Part shown: positions 1 to 5,695 of the stretch, one piece after another
How positions within the stretch are numbered: the stretch's first letter is position 1
Layout of the letters: each line of letters starts with the position of its first letter
NCBI GenBank assembly: GCA_028870815.1
Contig: JAGWOU010000147.1
Coordinates: 1-5,695, forward strand
From: Rhodospirillales bacterium
GTDB lineage: Bacteria; Pseudomonadota; Alphaproteobacteria; Acetobacterales; Acetobacteraceae
Direction of reading: 5' to 3'
DNA length: 5,695 nt
The notes under the pieces: model-generated
Database searches by the model: none
Told to the model about the DNA's origin: nothing
Seen by the model: only the letters and a program-made list of their open reading frames with translations
Program-made: the position numbers and the translations under genes

Positions 1-962
1 TGAGTTCCGGCACGGATGCGCTGCAAATCGCGTTGATGGCCGAGGGCATTGGGCGCGGAGACGCAGTGTTTCTGCCCGCTTTCACCTACACCGCCACGGC
101 CGAGGTGCCGCTGCTGCTGGGGGCCACGCCGGTATTCGTGGATGTCGACCCCCGGACCTTCCAGATCGACCTGAACAACCTGCGAGAGCGTATCGAGACC
201 GTGAAGCGCGCGGGCAGGCTGAAGCCGCGCGCGGTGATTGGCGTGGATCTGTTCGGCCAGCCGGCGGATTGGCCCGGTATCCGCGCCATTGCAGTAGAGT
301 ACGGCATGTTCACGCTGGATGATTGCGCACAGAGCTTCGGCGCGGCACAGAATGGCGAGCGGCTGGGCAAGGCGGCGGACGCCACGGCCACCAGCTTCTT
401 CCCCTCCAAGCCGCTGGGTGCTTATGGCGATGGCGGCGCGCTGTTCACCGAATCGGCGGAACGCGCGGCGTTCTACCGCTCGCTACGCAGCCATGGCGAG
501 GGCAACACCCGCTACGAGGTGTTGCGCACCGGCATGAATGGCCGGCTGGATTCCATGCAGGCCGCCGTGCTGCTGGCCAAGCTTGAGGTGTTCGAGGGCG
601 AAATCGCAAGGCGCGAGGAAATCGCCTGCATCTATGATGCCGCATTGAAAGATGTGCTGGAGATTCCGGTGCGCATGCAGGGCGGGCAAAGCGCCTGGGC
701 CGTGTATTCCGTGCTGCTGCCCGACGAAGCCACGCGGGACGCCGCCAAGGCGGCGCTTGCCGCCGCCAGCATCGGCCATGCGGTATATTATCCCCGCGCC
801 TTGCACCAGCAGCCTGCGTATCAAGCCGCGCATGACGGCGCCCCCCTGCCGGTGGCTGAGAACCTGGGCGGGCGGATTTTGGCGCTGCCGATCCACCCGG
901 ACCTGACCGACGAGCAGGCTGGCCGTGTGGCGGCAACGCTGCGCCAGGCGCTGGAACGATAG
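1..962 (+). CDS. DegT/DnrJ/EryC1/StrS-family PLP-dependent sugar aminotransferase, WbpE-like (5' end outside the window)
   Basis: This is probably a cytoplasmic aminotransferase that moves an amino group from glutamate to a keto-sugar nucleotide. The closest family I recognise is WbpE/WlbC, which acts on UDP-2-acetamido-2-deoxy-3-oxo-glucuronate in surface-polysaccharide synthesis. The open frame runs from the window edge: codons 3-20 read SSGTDA, the PLP-phosphate loop that normally lies near residue 55-60. About 55-65 N-terminal residues and the true start are therefore missing, and the TTG at 33 is internal. Visible hallmarks are the FTYTATAE segment, the DDCAQSFGA strand whose second Asp (321-323) should contact the PLP ring nitrogen, and the SFFPSKPLGAYGDGG block whose Lys (408-410) is the expected Schiff-base lysine. 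Further on come NGRLDSMQAA and a C-terminal LPIHP. The family's usual HYP near the C-terminus reads YYP here. The stop is TAG 960-962, followed after 1 nt by the peptidase. Family assignment is firm; the exact sugar substrate is inferred. Confidence 0.9.
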   Translation, partial: SSGTDALQIALMAEGIGRGDAVFLPAFTYTATAEVPLLLGATPVFVDVDPRTFQIDLNNLRERIETVKRAGRLKPRAVIGVDLFGQPADWPGIRAIAVEYGMFTLDDCAQSFGAAQNGERLGKAADATATSFFPSKPLGAYGDGGALFTESAERAAFYRSLRSHGEGNTRYEVLRTGMNGRLDSMQAAVLLAKLEVFEGEIARREEIACIYDAALKDVLEIPVRMQGGQSAWAVYSVLLPDEATRDAAKAALAAASIGHAVYYPRALHQQPAYQAAHDGAPLPVAENLGGRILALPIHPDLTDEQAGRVAATLRQALER

Positions 963-963
963 C

Positions 964-1914
964 ATGCCGCGCGGCGACCTGTTCCCCGAAATAGGGCCAT
1001 TTGAAACTGGCTATCTGCCGCTTTCGGACGGGCACGTGATGTATTGGGAACAGGTGGGCAACCCCGCCGGAAAGCCGGTGCTGTTCCTGCATGGCGGGCC
1101 GGGCGCTGGCGCCGGGGCCGTGCACCGCCGGTTTTTCGACCCCGCGATCTGGCGCGTAATCATCTTCGACCAACGCGGCGCCGGGCGTTCCCGCCCGTTG
1201 GGCAGCCTTGAGAACAACAATACCCCGCAATTGATCGAAGACATCGAGACATTGCGTAAATTCATGAATATCGAGCGGATGCTGCTGTTCGGCGGCTCCT
1301 GGGGGTCCACCCTGGCCCTGACCTATGCGCAGGCATACCCGAAGCATGTGGCCGGGGCCGTGCTGCGTGGAATTTTTCTGGGCCGGGAACATGAGGTGGA
1401 GTGGTTCCTCTACGGCTTACAACGGGTGTTTCCGGATGCCCATGCCGCCTTCGCGGGGTTTTTGCCGCCCGAGGAGCAGAACGACCTGCTGGCTGGGTTT
1501 TTCAAACGCCTTACCAGCCCTGACCCGCAGATACAGGCCGCGGCAGCGCGGGCCTGGAGCATTTACGAAGGCTCCTGCTCCACCCTGCTGCCCAGCATCG
1601 AGGCTGTTTCAGCCTTCGCGCAGGACCGCACCGCCATCGGCCTGGCGCGAATCGAGGCGCATTATTTCCGCAACGATCTATTCCTGCCGCCGGGCGGCCT
1701 GCTGGCGCATATGGAAAAGTTGCGGGACATTCCCGGCGAGATCGTACAAGGGCGTTACGACATGATCTGCCCCGCGCAATCGGCCTTTGACCTGGCCGCC
1801 GCCTGGGGCCGGGCGCGCCTGACACTGGTGCCGGATGCCGGGCACTCAGCGCTGGAACCGGGGGTGCGCGCCGCGCTGCTCGCAGCCCTTGAACGCTGCC
1901 GGAGCTTGCTGTGA
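964..1914 (+). CDS. pip: Proline iminopeptidase (prolyl aminopeptidase), alpha/beta-hydrolase family S33
   Basis: This 316-aa cytoplasmic serine peptidase removes N-terminal proline from peptides. Its length and motif order match the Xanthomonas/Serratia-type enzymes. Seen in the sequence are the HGGPG oxyanion-hole motif at residues 43-47, FDQRGAGRS at 68-76, and the nucleophile elbow GGSWGS with catalytic Ser112. Asp266 in GRYDMICP and His294 in DAGHSA complete the triad. Glu202 (in WSIYEG) and Glu231 (in RIEAHYF) match the two glutamates known to hold the substrate's free amino end. There is no signal peptide. The ATG at 964 is preferred because the family N-terminus (a GPFETGYLPLSDGH-like stretch) begins just after it. 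The GTG at 925 would add 13 residues inside the upstream gene without family support. Only a weak GGAA at 953-956 serves as ribosome site, so coupling to the upstream stop 1 nt away is likely. The end overlaps the next start by 4 nt. Confidence 0.93.
   Translation: MPRGDLFPEIGPFETGYLPLSDGHVMYWEQVGNPAGKPVLFLHGGPGAGAGAVHRRFFDPAIWRVIIFDQRGAGRSRPLGSLENNNTPQLIEDIETLRKFMNIERMLLFGGSWGSTLALTYAQAYPKHVAGAVLRGIFLGREHEVEWFLYGLQRVFPDAHAAFAGFLPPEEQNDLLAGFFKRLTSPDPQIQAAAARAWSIYEGSCSTLLPSIEAVSAFAQDRTAIGLARIEAHYFRNDLFLPPGGLLAHMEKLRDIPGEIVQGRYDMICPAQSAFDLAAAWGRARLTLVPDAGHSALEPGVRAALLAALERCRSLL
1901..1904 (+). promoter_or_regulatory. Ribosome binding site of the TAXI gene (GGAG)
   Basis: GGAG lies inside the last codons of the peptidase gene, 6 nt before the GTG at 1911. 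Good spacing and the in-frame stop TGA at 1890-1892 together fix GTG 1911 as the likely start of the binding-protein gene. Confidence 0.6.
1911..1914 (+). other. GTGA start/stop overlap joining the peptidase and TAXI genes
   Basis: The GTG start of the binding protein and the TGA stop of the peptidase share these four bases in different frames. This arrangement is typical of translational coupling within one transcript. Confidence 0.85.
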
Positions 1915-2888
1915 GGCTGGCGCGGCGGGGATTGCTTGGCGCGGCGCTGAGCCTTCCGCTGGCCCAGGCGGGACAAGGCGCCAAACCACCCTGGCGCGGT
2001 GCCTTGATTATGGGAACCGGGCGGCCTGGCGGGGCTTTCGCCATCTTCGGCCCGGCCTGGGGCCAGCTTGTAAAAAACACCACCGGGATCGACGTCGCTT
2101 ACCGCGCCACCGGTGGTTCCAGCGCCAATCTGCTACTAATCGACGAAGGCACGGCGCAGCTTGGCCTCTCCACCATCGCCGTGGCGGCGCAAGCGCGTGC
2201 CGGCACAGGAAGCTGGACCGCCGGGGTGAAGTTGAACAGCTTCCGGGCGCTATTTCCGGCCTATTCCTCGGCGCTGCAAATTATCTCCACCCAAAACGGA
2301 ATATCCAGCCTGGCGGCGCTGAATGGCGTGGATATAGGCGTGGGGCCAGACGGCGCCAGCGGCGCCGCCGCCGTTCCGGAGATTCTGGCGAGTCTTGGAA
2401 TACATCCAAGCCGCGTGGAAACCAACGATTACGAGGAGCAGGTTAAGGGGATGCTGGAAGGCAAACTCGCCGCCTGCGCCTTTATCGGCGCGCCGCCACT
2501 GCCCGCCATCACCGCCATGGCGATGGGGCGCAAGCTGCGGCTTATCGGGTTTTCCCTGGCCCAAGCCGCCCAGACTGCGCGCGCGGTACCCGGGCTTTCA
2601 CGCGTGGTGCTGCCGGCAAATACATTCCCCGGCCAGAATGTTGACGTGGGCACCGTCGGCACGCTGAACATCGCCGTCGGCGCTGCCTCGCTGCCTGACA
2701 ATCTGGCGCAGGCGGTGACGGCGGCGGCGCTGAAAAACCGGCATCTGCTGAGCGCTGCCGTGCGGGCGGCAGCGCAGGCGCCACCAGTGCAGCCGGTTTA
2801 CGAAGCCGGGATCAGCTTTCACCCAGGGGCCGCGAAAGCGCTGCGGGAGGCTGGCTTCAGCTTACCCCGTCACGCCGTGCAAAGTTAG
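1911..2888 (+). CDS. TAXI-family TRAP transporter solute-binding protein
   Basis: This 325-aa exported binding protein belongs to the TRAP-associated extracytoplasmic immunogenic (TAXI) family, which captures small organic solutes in the periplasm for a sodium-driven TRAP permease. The N-terminus carries arginines (RLARR), a short hydrophobic core and a likely cleavage after Ala20 (LAQA). There is no lipobox cysteine. The RR pair before a hydrophobic core is Tat-like but incomplete. Family landmarks are IMGTGRPGGAF (33-43), ATGGSSANL (66-74), the FRALFPAYSSALQII segment (111-125), a GVDIGVGPDGASG loop (139-151), a LEGKLAACAFIGAPP-type stretch (182-196) and a late ISFHPGA (301-307), equivalent to the conserved LHPGA. 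The start is GTG 1911, with GGAG 6 nt upstream and a GTGA overlap with the peptidase stop. No TRAP membrane subunit is in the window, so the partner is unknown. Binding of glutamate-like solutes is known for some TAXI proteins; the ligand here cannot be read. Confidence 0.87.
   Translation: MRLARRGLLGAALSLPLAQAGQGAKPPWRGALIMGTGRPGGAFAIFGPAWGQLVKNTTGIDVAYRATGGSSANLLLIDEGTAQLGLSTIAVAAQARAGTGSWTAGVKLNSFRALFPAYSSALQIISTQNGISSLAALNGVDIGVGPDGASGAAAVPEILASLGIHPSRVETNDYEEQVKGMLEGKLAACAFIGAPPLPAITAMAMGRKLRLIGFSLAQAAQTARAVPGLSRVVLPANTFPGQNVDVGTVGTLNIAVGAASLPDNLAQAVTAAALKNRHLLSAAVRAAAQAPPVQPVYEAGISFHPGAAKALREAGFSLPRHAVQS
2885..2888. other. Overlapping stop codons of convergent genes
   Basis: The plus-strand TAXI gene ends with TAG at 2886-2888. 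The minus-strand lolD gene ends with TAA, seen as tta at 2885-2887 on the plus strand. The coding regions overlap by four bases with no intergenic DNA. I find no GC-rich hairpin followed by a T-run on either strand within about 50 bases, so each transcript presumably runs antisense into the other group, or stops by a Rho-type mechanism. Confidence 0.9.
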
Positions 2889-3559
2889 ACCAGCCGGCCG
2901 TCGCGCAAATTCACCTGCCGGTCCATCCGCGCCGCGAGGTCCGGGTTATGGGTGGCGATGAGCGCCGCCGTGTTTTCACTGCGCACCACATGCAGCAATT
3001 CCTCGAATACGATGTTGGAGGTGGTGACATCGAGATTGCCGGTGGGTTCGTCCGCCAGCAGCAACGCGGGATGGTTGGCGAGCGCACGGGCAATGGCCAC
3101 GCGCTGCTTCTCACCGCCCGAGAGCTTGCCCGGCAGATGCGACGCACGCGGGCCGAGGCCGAATTTCTCCAGCAATTCCATGGAACGTTGATTGGCCTGC
3201 GCCTGCGGCACGCCCGCAACCATTTGCGGGATGGAGATATTCTCCAGCGCCGTAAACTCCGCCAGCAAATGATGGAACTGATAGACGAAGCCGATATGCC
3301 GCAGCCGCAAGGCGGTGCGCCCGGCATCGTTCAGCGCGCCGGTGTTCTGCCCGTCGATGATCACCGAACCGTCGTCAGGCTTCTCCAAAAGCCCTGCCAG
3401 ATGCAGCAAGGTTGACTTGCCGGCGCCCGAGGGTGCGACCAGCGCCACGATCTCGCCGCGCGAAAGGGTAAGCTCCGCGCCATTGAGCACGGTGAGCGCG
3501 CCCTCGCCAGACTGATAGGTGCGGCGGATGGCTTTCATGGAGAGAAGATATTCACTCAC
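2885..3559 (-). CDS. lolD: Lipoprotein-releasing ABC transporter, ATP-binding protein LolD
   Basis: This 224-aa ATPase sits on the cytoplasmic side of the Lol complex. It powers extraction of mature lipoproteins from the inner membrane for transfer to LolA. Motifs in order are Walker A APSGAGKST at 42-50, Q-loop Gln94 in FVYQFHHLL, signature LSGGE at 146-150, Walker B ALLLADE at 165-171, D-loop GNLD at 174-177 and switch His204. The first Walker A glycine is replaced by Ala42; I recall this in other alphaproteobacterial LolD proteins and do not take it as damage. The GTG at 3559-3557 is chosen over the ATG at 3538-3536. It gives the usual LolD length, supplies the first beta strand (SEYLLSMKAIRRTY) and has GGAGA 9 nt upstream, whereas the ATG has no Shine-Dalgarno. 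It overlaps the permease end by 8 nt (GTGAGTGA). LolD is preferred over MacB- or FtsE-type ATPases because of its partner gene. Confidence 0.93.
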   Translation of the reverse strand: MSEYLLSMKAIRRTYQSGEGALTVLNGAELTLSRGEIVALVAPSGAGKSTLLHLAGLLEKPDDGSVIIDGQNTGALNDAGRTALRLRHIGFVYQFHHLLAEFTALENISIPQMVAGVPQAQANQRSMELLEKFGLGPRASHLPGKLSGGEKQRVAIARALANHPALLLADEPTGNLDVTTSNIVFEELLHVVRSENTAALIATHNPDLAARMDRQVNLRDGRLV

Positions 3560-4802
3560 TGCGCAAGGTCTCCACCGGGTCGATCTTGGCGGCGCGCCAG
3601 CTGGGATAGATGGTGGCCAGCACCGACAGCACGAGGGACATGACGATGACTTCCGTGACCTCCCGCCAATCCAGCTGGGCTGGCAGGGATTCCAGGTAAT
3701 AGATGGTGGGATTGAAAAGCTGCTGGCCGGTGAGGCCTTGGATGAACAGCCGGATCTGGTTGATATGCTGGCAGAACAAAACGCCCAGCACGAAGCCGAT
3801 GAAGGTGCCAAGCACGCCCACAGACGCCCCCGCCATCAAGAAGATACGCATAATGGAGCCGGAACTTGCCCCCATGGTGCGCAAAATCGCGATGTCCTTC
3901 GCCTTGTCCTTCACCATCATGATGAGCGAGGAAATGACGTTGAACGCCGCGACGATGATAATGAGGGTGAGAATGAGGAACATCACATTCCGTTCCACCG
4001 TGACGGCGGCGAGGAAGGAGTCGTTATTTTGCTTCCAGTCCTGAATGTTCAAGCCCAGGCCCGGGAAAGCGTTGACGATGGCCTGCTTCACCGCCTCATC
4101 ATGGTCGGGGTCTTTCACGAAAACCTGAATCTGTGAGGCGGTACCGTTTTGCTGGAACAAAGTTTGCGCGGCGGCAAGCGGCAGAAACACGAAGCTGGAA
4201 TCATATTGCTGCATGCCGGTCTGGAAAATCGCCACCACCTTGAAAGATTCAATGGAGGGGATCGTGCCAATGACCGTGGCTTTTCCTTGAGGTAAGATCA
4301 GCGAAATTTGCGAACCAACGGAGAGGTTGAATTGCTGCGCCAGTGCCCCACCTATGGCGATGGTATCACCGCCTGTAAGATCCGCGAGGCTGCCGGCAAT
4401 GACATGATGCGAAACCGTGGGAAGCTGCACCAGCCCCTGCGGGGTGATGCCGCGCGCGATGCCGCCAGTGGCCCCGCCTTGCGGGCCGGACATCAACACC
4501 TCACCCTGCGAGATCGGGAAAGCTCCTGTCACACCCTTGATGGTCGCAATTTTGGCAGCCATCTGGTCATAATTGCTCAACGGCGCGCTGGTTCCATACA
4601 CACCGATATCGCCGTTCAAACCCAGAATCTGACTCAGTAATTCCTGGCGGAAGCCGTTCATCACGCTCATCACAATGATGAGCGTGGCGACACCAAGCGC
4701 GATGCCGACGAGTGAAAAAATGGCAATGACGGAGACAAACCGTTCGCCGCGCCGGGCACGCAGATATCGCGCCGCGATCTTCCGCTCGAAGGCATTGAAC
4801 AT
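3552..4802 (-). CDS. Lipoprotein-releasing ABC transporter permease, LolC/LolE family (single-permease type)
   Basis: This 416-aa inner-membrane permease of the Lol machine receives lipoproteins in the outer leaflet and passes them to periplasmic LolA. The topology is the family's four-helix plan: a short cytoplasmic N-terminus (FERKIAARYLRARRGERF), TM1 at about 22-48, a large periplasmic domain at about 50-270, TM2 at about 273-297, TM3 at about 319-343 and TM4 at about 382-400. A cytoplasmic KDKAKDIAILRTMGAS loop (300-313) should contact LolD, and the tail ends in PVETLRSE. Only one permease gene is adjacent, whereas E. coli has lolC and lolE flanking lolD, so this protein probably forms a homodimer, as described for hybrid LolF-type proteins. 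The ATG at 4802-4800 shares one base with the proS stop. Only a weak AAGG 10 nt upstream is seen, so translation is probably coupled. I leave the symbol open because lolC, lolE and lolF cannot be told apart by eye. Confidence 0.92.
   Translation of the reverse strand: MFNAFERKIAARYLRARRGERFVSVIAIFSLVGIALGVATLIIVMSVMNGFRQELLSQILGLNGDIGVYGTSAPLSNYDQMAAKIATIKGVTGAFPISQGEVLMSGPQGGATGGIARGITPQGLVQLPTVSHHVIAGSLADLTGGDTIAIGGALAQQFNLSVGSQISLILPQGKATVIGTIPSIESFKVVAIFQTGMQQYDSSFVFLPLAAAQTLFQQNGTASQIQVFVKDPDHDEAVKQAIVNAFPGLGLNIQDWKQNNDSFLAAVTVERNVMFLILTLIIIVAAFNVISSLIMMVKDKAKDIAILRTMGASSGSIMRIFLMAGASVGVLGTFIGFVLGVLFCQHINQIRLFIQGLTGQQLFNPTIYYLESLPAQLDWREVTEVIVMSLVLSVLATIYPSWRAAKIDPVETLRSE
3569..3573 (-). 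promoter_or_regulatory. Ribosome binding site deciding the lolD GTG start (GGAGA)
   Basis: On the minus strand GGAGA lies in the last codons of the permease gene, with 9 nt between it and the GTG at 3559-3557. The competing ATG at 3538 is preceded by a pyrimidine-rich TCTTCTCTCC with no ribosome site. Confidence 0.6.
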
Positions 4803-4804
4803 CA
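4800..4804 (-). other. TGATG stop/start junction between proS and the Lol permease
   Basis: On the minus strand the proS TGA (4804-4802) and the permease ATG (4802-4800) share a single A. This implies one transcript and probable reinitiation by the same ribosomes. Confidence 0.85.
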
Positions 4805-5695
4805 GGCGTTAACCTTGGCCAGGGCTTCCTCGACGGGAAGCTCGAACCGCTCGCCGGTGGCACGGCGTTTCAGCTCCACCACGCCATTGGCCGCACCGCG
4901 CGGGCCAATGATGATCTGCCAGGGATGGCCAAGCAGATCGGCCTCCGCGAATTTCGCGCCCGCGCGCTCCTCACGGTCGTCATACAGCGCGTCATTGCCA
5001 AAGCTGGCGTAGATTTTTTCGCACAGCGCATCCGTTGTGGCATCGCCCTGGCGGAGGTTGAGGATGGCGGCCTTGAGGGGGGCGATGGCATCCGGCCAGA
5101 TGATGCCGGCTTCGTCATGCTTCGCCTCGATGATGGCGCCGACAAGGCGGGAAACGCCGATGCCGTAAGAACCCATCTCGGGGAAAAATTTCTGGCCATC
5201 GGCGCCGGTGACGGCGAAGTTCATCGCCTGCGAATATTTGGTGCCGAAATAGAAGATCTGCCCGACCTCAATGCCCCTGCCCTCGCGCTTGCGCTCGGCC
5301 GGGATTTTGTCCCAGGCGGCAATGTCGTGCTTTTCGTCGGTCGCGGCGTAGATGGTGGTCATCTGCTCATAGAACGCATCGATATCCGTCGCGGTCATCG
5401 CATCGCCCGCCTCAAAGGCGGCATCGTAGAACACGCCGCTCTCGCCGGTGGGGGCGAGCACATGGAACTCGTGCGAAAGATCGCCGCCGATCTGCCCGGT
5501 ATCGGCGCGCATGGGAATGGCGGTAATGCCGATGCGCTGGAAGGTGCGCATATAGGCCAGCATCATTTTCTTGTAGGACTGTACAGCGCCTTCGCGGTCC
5601 AGATCGAAGGAATAGGCGTCCTTCATCAAGAACTCGCGGCCGCGCAGCACGCCGAAGCGCGGGCGCACCTCGTCGCGGAATTTCCACTGAATGTG
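4802..5695 (-). CDS. proS: Prolyl-tRNA synthetase, short alphaproteobacterial type (5' end outside the window)
   Basis: This class II cytoplasmic synthetase charges tRNA-Pro with proline. The frame is open to the window edge: the first codons (5695-5669) read HIQWKFRDE and join motif 2, FRDEVRPRFG, so the GTG at 5668 is internal. Roughly 140 N-terminal residues, including motif 1, are missing. The 297 visible residues contain REFLMKDAYSFD, then GGDLSHEF (visible residues 70-77), GQIFYFGTKYS (145-155) and motif 3, GSYGIGVSRLVGA, with its Arg at 5149-5147. The anticodon-binding domain runs from about residue 206 to the end at EEALAKVNA. Only about 65 residues separate GGDLSHEF from GQIFYFGTKYS, where E. 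coli ProRS holds an editing insertion of about 180 residues. This marks the short type of about 435-440 aa. Both lol genes follow with overlapping starts, an order familiar from alphaproteobacteria. Confidence 0.95.
   Translation of the reverse strand, partial: HIQWKFRDEVRPRFGVLRGREFLMKDAYSFDLDREGAVQSYKKMMLAYMRTFQRIGITAIPMRADTGQIGGDLSHEFHVLAPTGESGVFYDAAFEAGDAMTATDIDAFYEQMTTIYAATDEKHDIAAWDKIPAERKREGRGIEVGQIFYFGTKYSQAMNFAVTGADGQKFFPEMGSYGIGVSRLVGAIIEAKHDEAGIIWPDAIAPLKAAILNLRQGDATTDALCEKIYASFGNDALYDDREERAGAKFAEADLLGHPWQIIIGPRGAANGVVELKRRATGERFELPVEEALAKVNA

Noticed and set aside
925..963. Earlier GTG start for the peptidase
   Set aside because: It would add 13 residues overlapping the aminotransferase end, with no family similarity. 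The ATG at 964 places the conserved N-terminus correctly.
445..1392. Long minus-strand open frame (315 codons) opposite the aminotransferase and peptidase
   Set aside because: It is rich in Pro, Arg and Ala, has no recognisable motif, and spans two well-supported plus-strand genes. GC-rich codon bias leaves such antisense frames open.
1511..2083. Minus-strand open frame (190 codons) opposite the peptidase and TAXI genes
   Set aside because: Low-complexity Pro/Arg/Ala composition, no domain, and antisense to conserved catalytic regions.
2352..2366. GGCGCC-AGC-GGCGCC repeat as a possible hairpin or operator
   Set aside because: It lies in the middle of the TAXI coding region, encodes an ordinary Gly/Ala loop, and has only a 3-nt spacer. 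Chance is enough to explain it in GC-rich DNA.
1835..2446. Plus-strand frame bridging the peptidase and TAXI genes
   Set aside because: It is an out-of-frame, Arg/Gly-rich reading of two genes with strong family motifs.
2849..2895. GGCTGG/CCAGCC inverted repeat as a terminator for the convergent genes
   Set aside because: The stem is only 6 bp with a 35-nt loop, and no T-run follows on either strand.
3560..3811. Upstream extension of the lolD frame into the permease gene
   Set aside because: The extra residues are Ser/Pro/Cys-rich and unlike any LolD N-terminus. They are an off-frame reading of the permease, and GTG 3559 fits the family start.
3519..4136. Plus-strand open frame (205 codons) opposite the Lol permease
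   Set aside because: Its His/Asp/Glu-rich composition is the mirror of hydrophobic membrane codons. It has no motif or ribosome site and lies antisense to a clear permease.
1..5695. CRISPR arrays, insertion sequences, tRNA or rRNA genes, and phage or defence genes
   Set aside because: No regularly spaced repeats, no terminal inverted repeats with a transposase, and no cloverleaf candidates were seen. Coding sequence of recognised families fills the window.

Overview
This 5,695-base, GC-rich window (roughly 60 % or more by eye) looks like chromosomal DNA of an alphaproteobacterium. The argument rests on the minus strand. It carries a short-type prolyl-tRNA synthetase without the large editing insertion, followed directly by a single LolC/LolE-family permease and LolD. 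I know that proS-lolC/E-lolD order and that ProRS type from alphaproteobacteria. The lineage within the class cannot be fixed from the window; an acetic-acid-bacterium or Rhodospirillales-type genome is only a guess.

Layout: the window is coding almost from end to end and holds two convergent gene groups. On the plus strand (about 3-2888) are a 5'-truncated PLP-dependent sugar aminotransferase resembling WbpE, a complete S33-family proline iminopeptidase, and a complete TAXI-type TRAP-transporter substrate-binding protein. The first two are separated by 1 nt and the last two overlap by 4 nt (GTGA), so they are probably co-transcribed. On the minus strand, read from 5695 down to 2885, are a 5'-truncated prolyl-tRNA synthetase, a 416-aa LolC/E-type permease (start overlapping the proS stop by 1 nt, TGATG) and LolD (GTG start overlapping the permease end by 8 nt). 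The two groups meet tail to tail: the TAXI stop and the lolD stop share bases, leaving no intergenic DNA and no visible terminator.

How the genes work together: the permease and LolD form the inner-membrane ABC machine that extracts mature lipoproteins and hands them to the LolA carrier. Its coupling to proS is a positional habit rather than a shared pathway. On the plus strand, the aminotransferase probably closes a nucleotide-sugar pathway for surface polysaccharide whose other genes lie upstream of the window. The peptidase and binding protein form a tight pair. Proline-peptide scavenging and uptake of a small organic solute is a possible theme, but that is inference, and no TRAP membrane subunit is present here.

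I see no tRNA or rRNA gene, CRISPR array, insertion sequence, phage gene or unmistakable new system. No promoter is expected inside the window, because the first gene of each group starts outside it. There is no gene-free stretch longer than 1 nt between genes. The points most worth checking are the stop-codon collision of the two groups, the TAXI protein without visible membrane partners, and the lack of the editing domain in ProRS.
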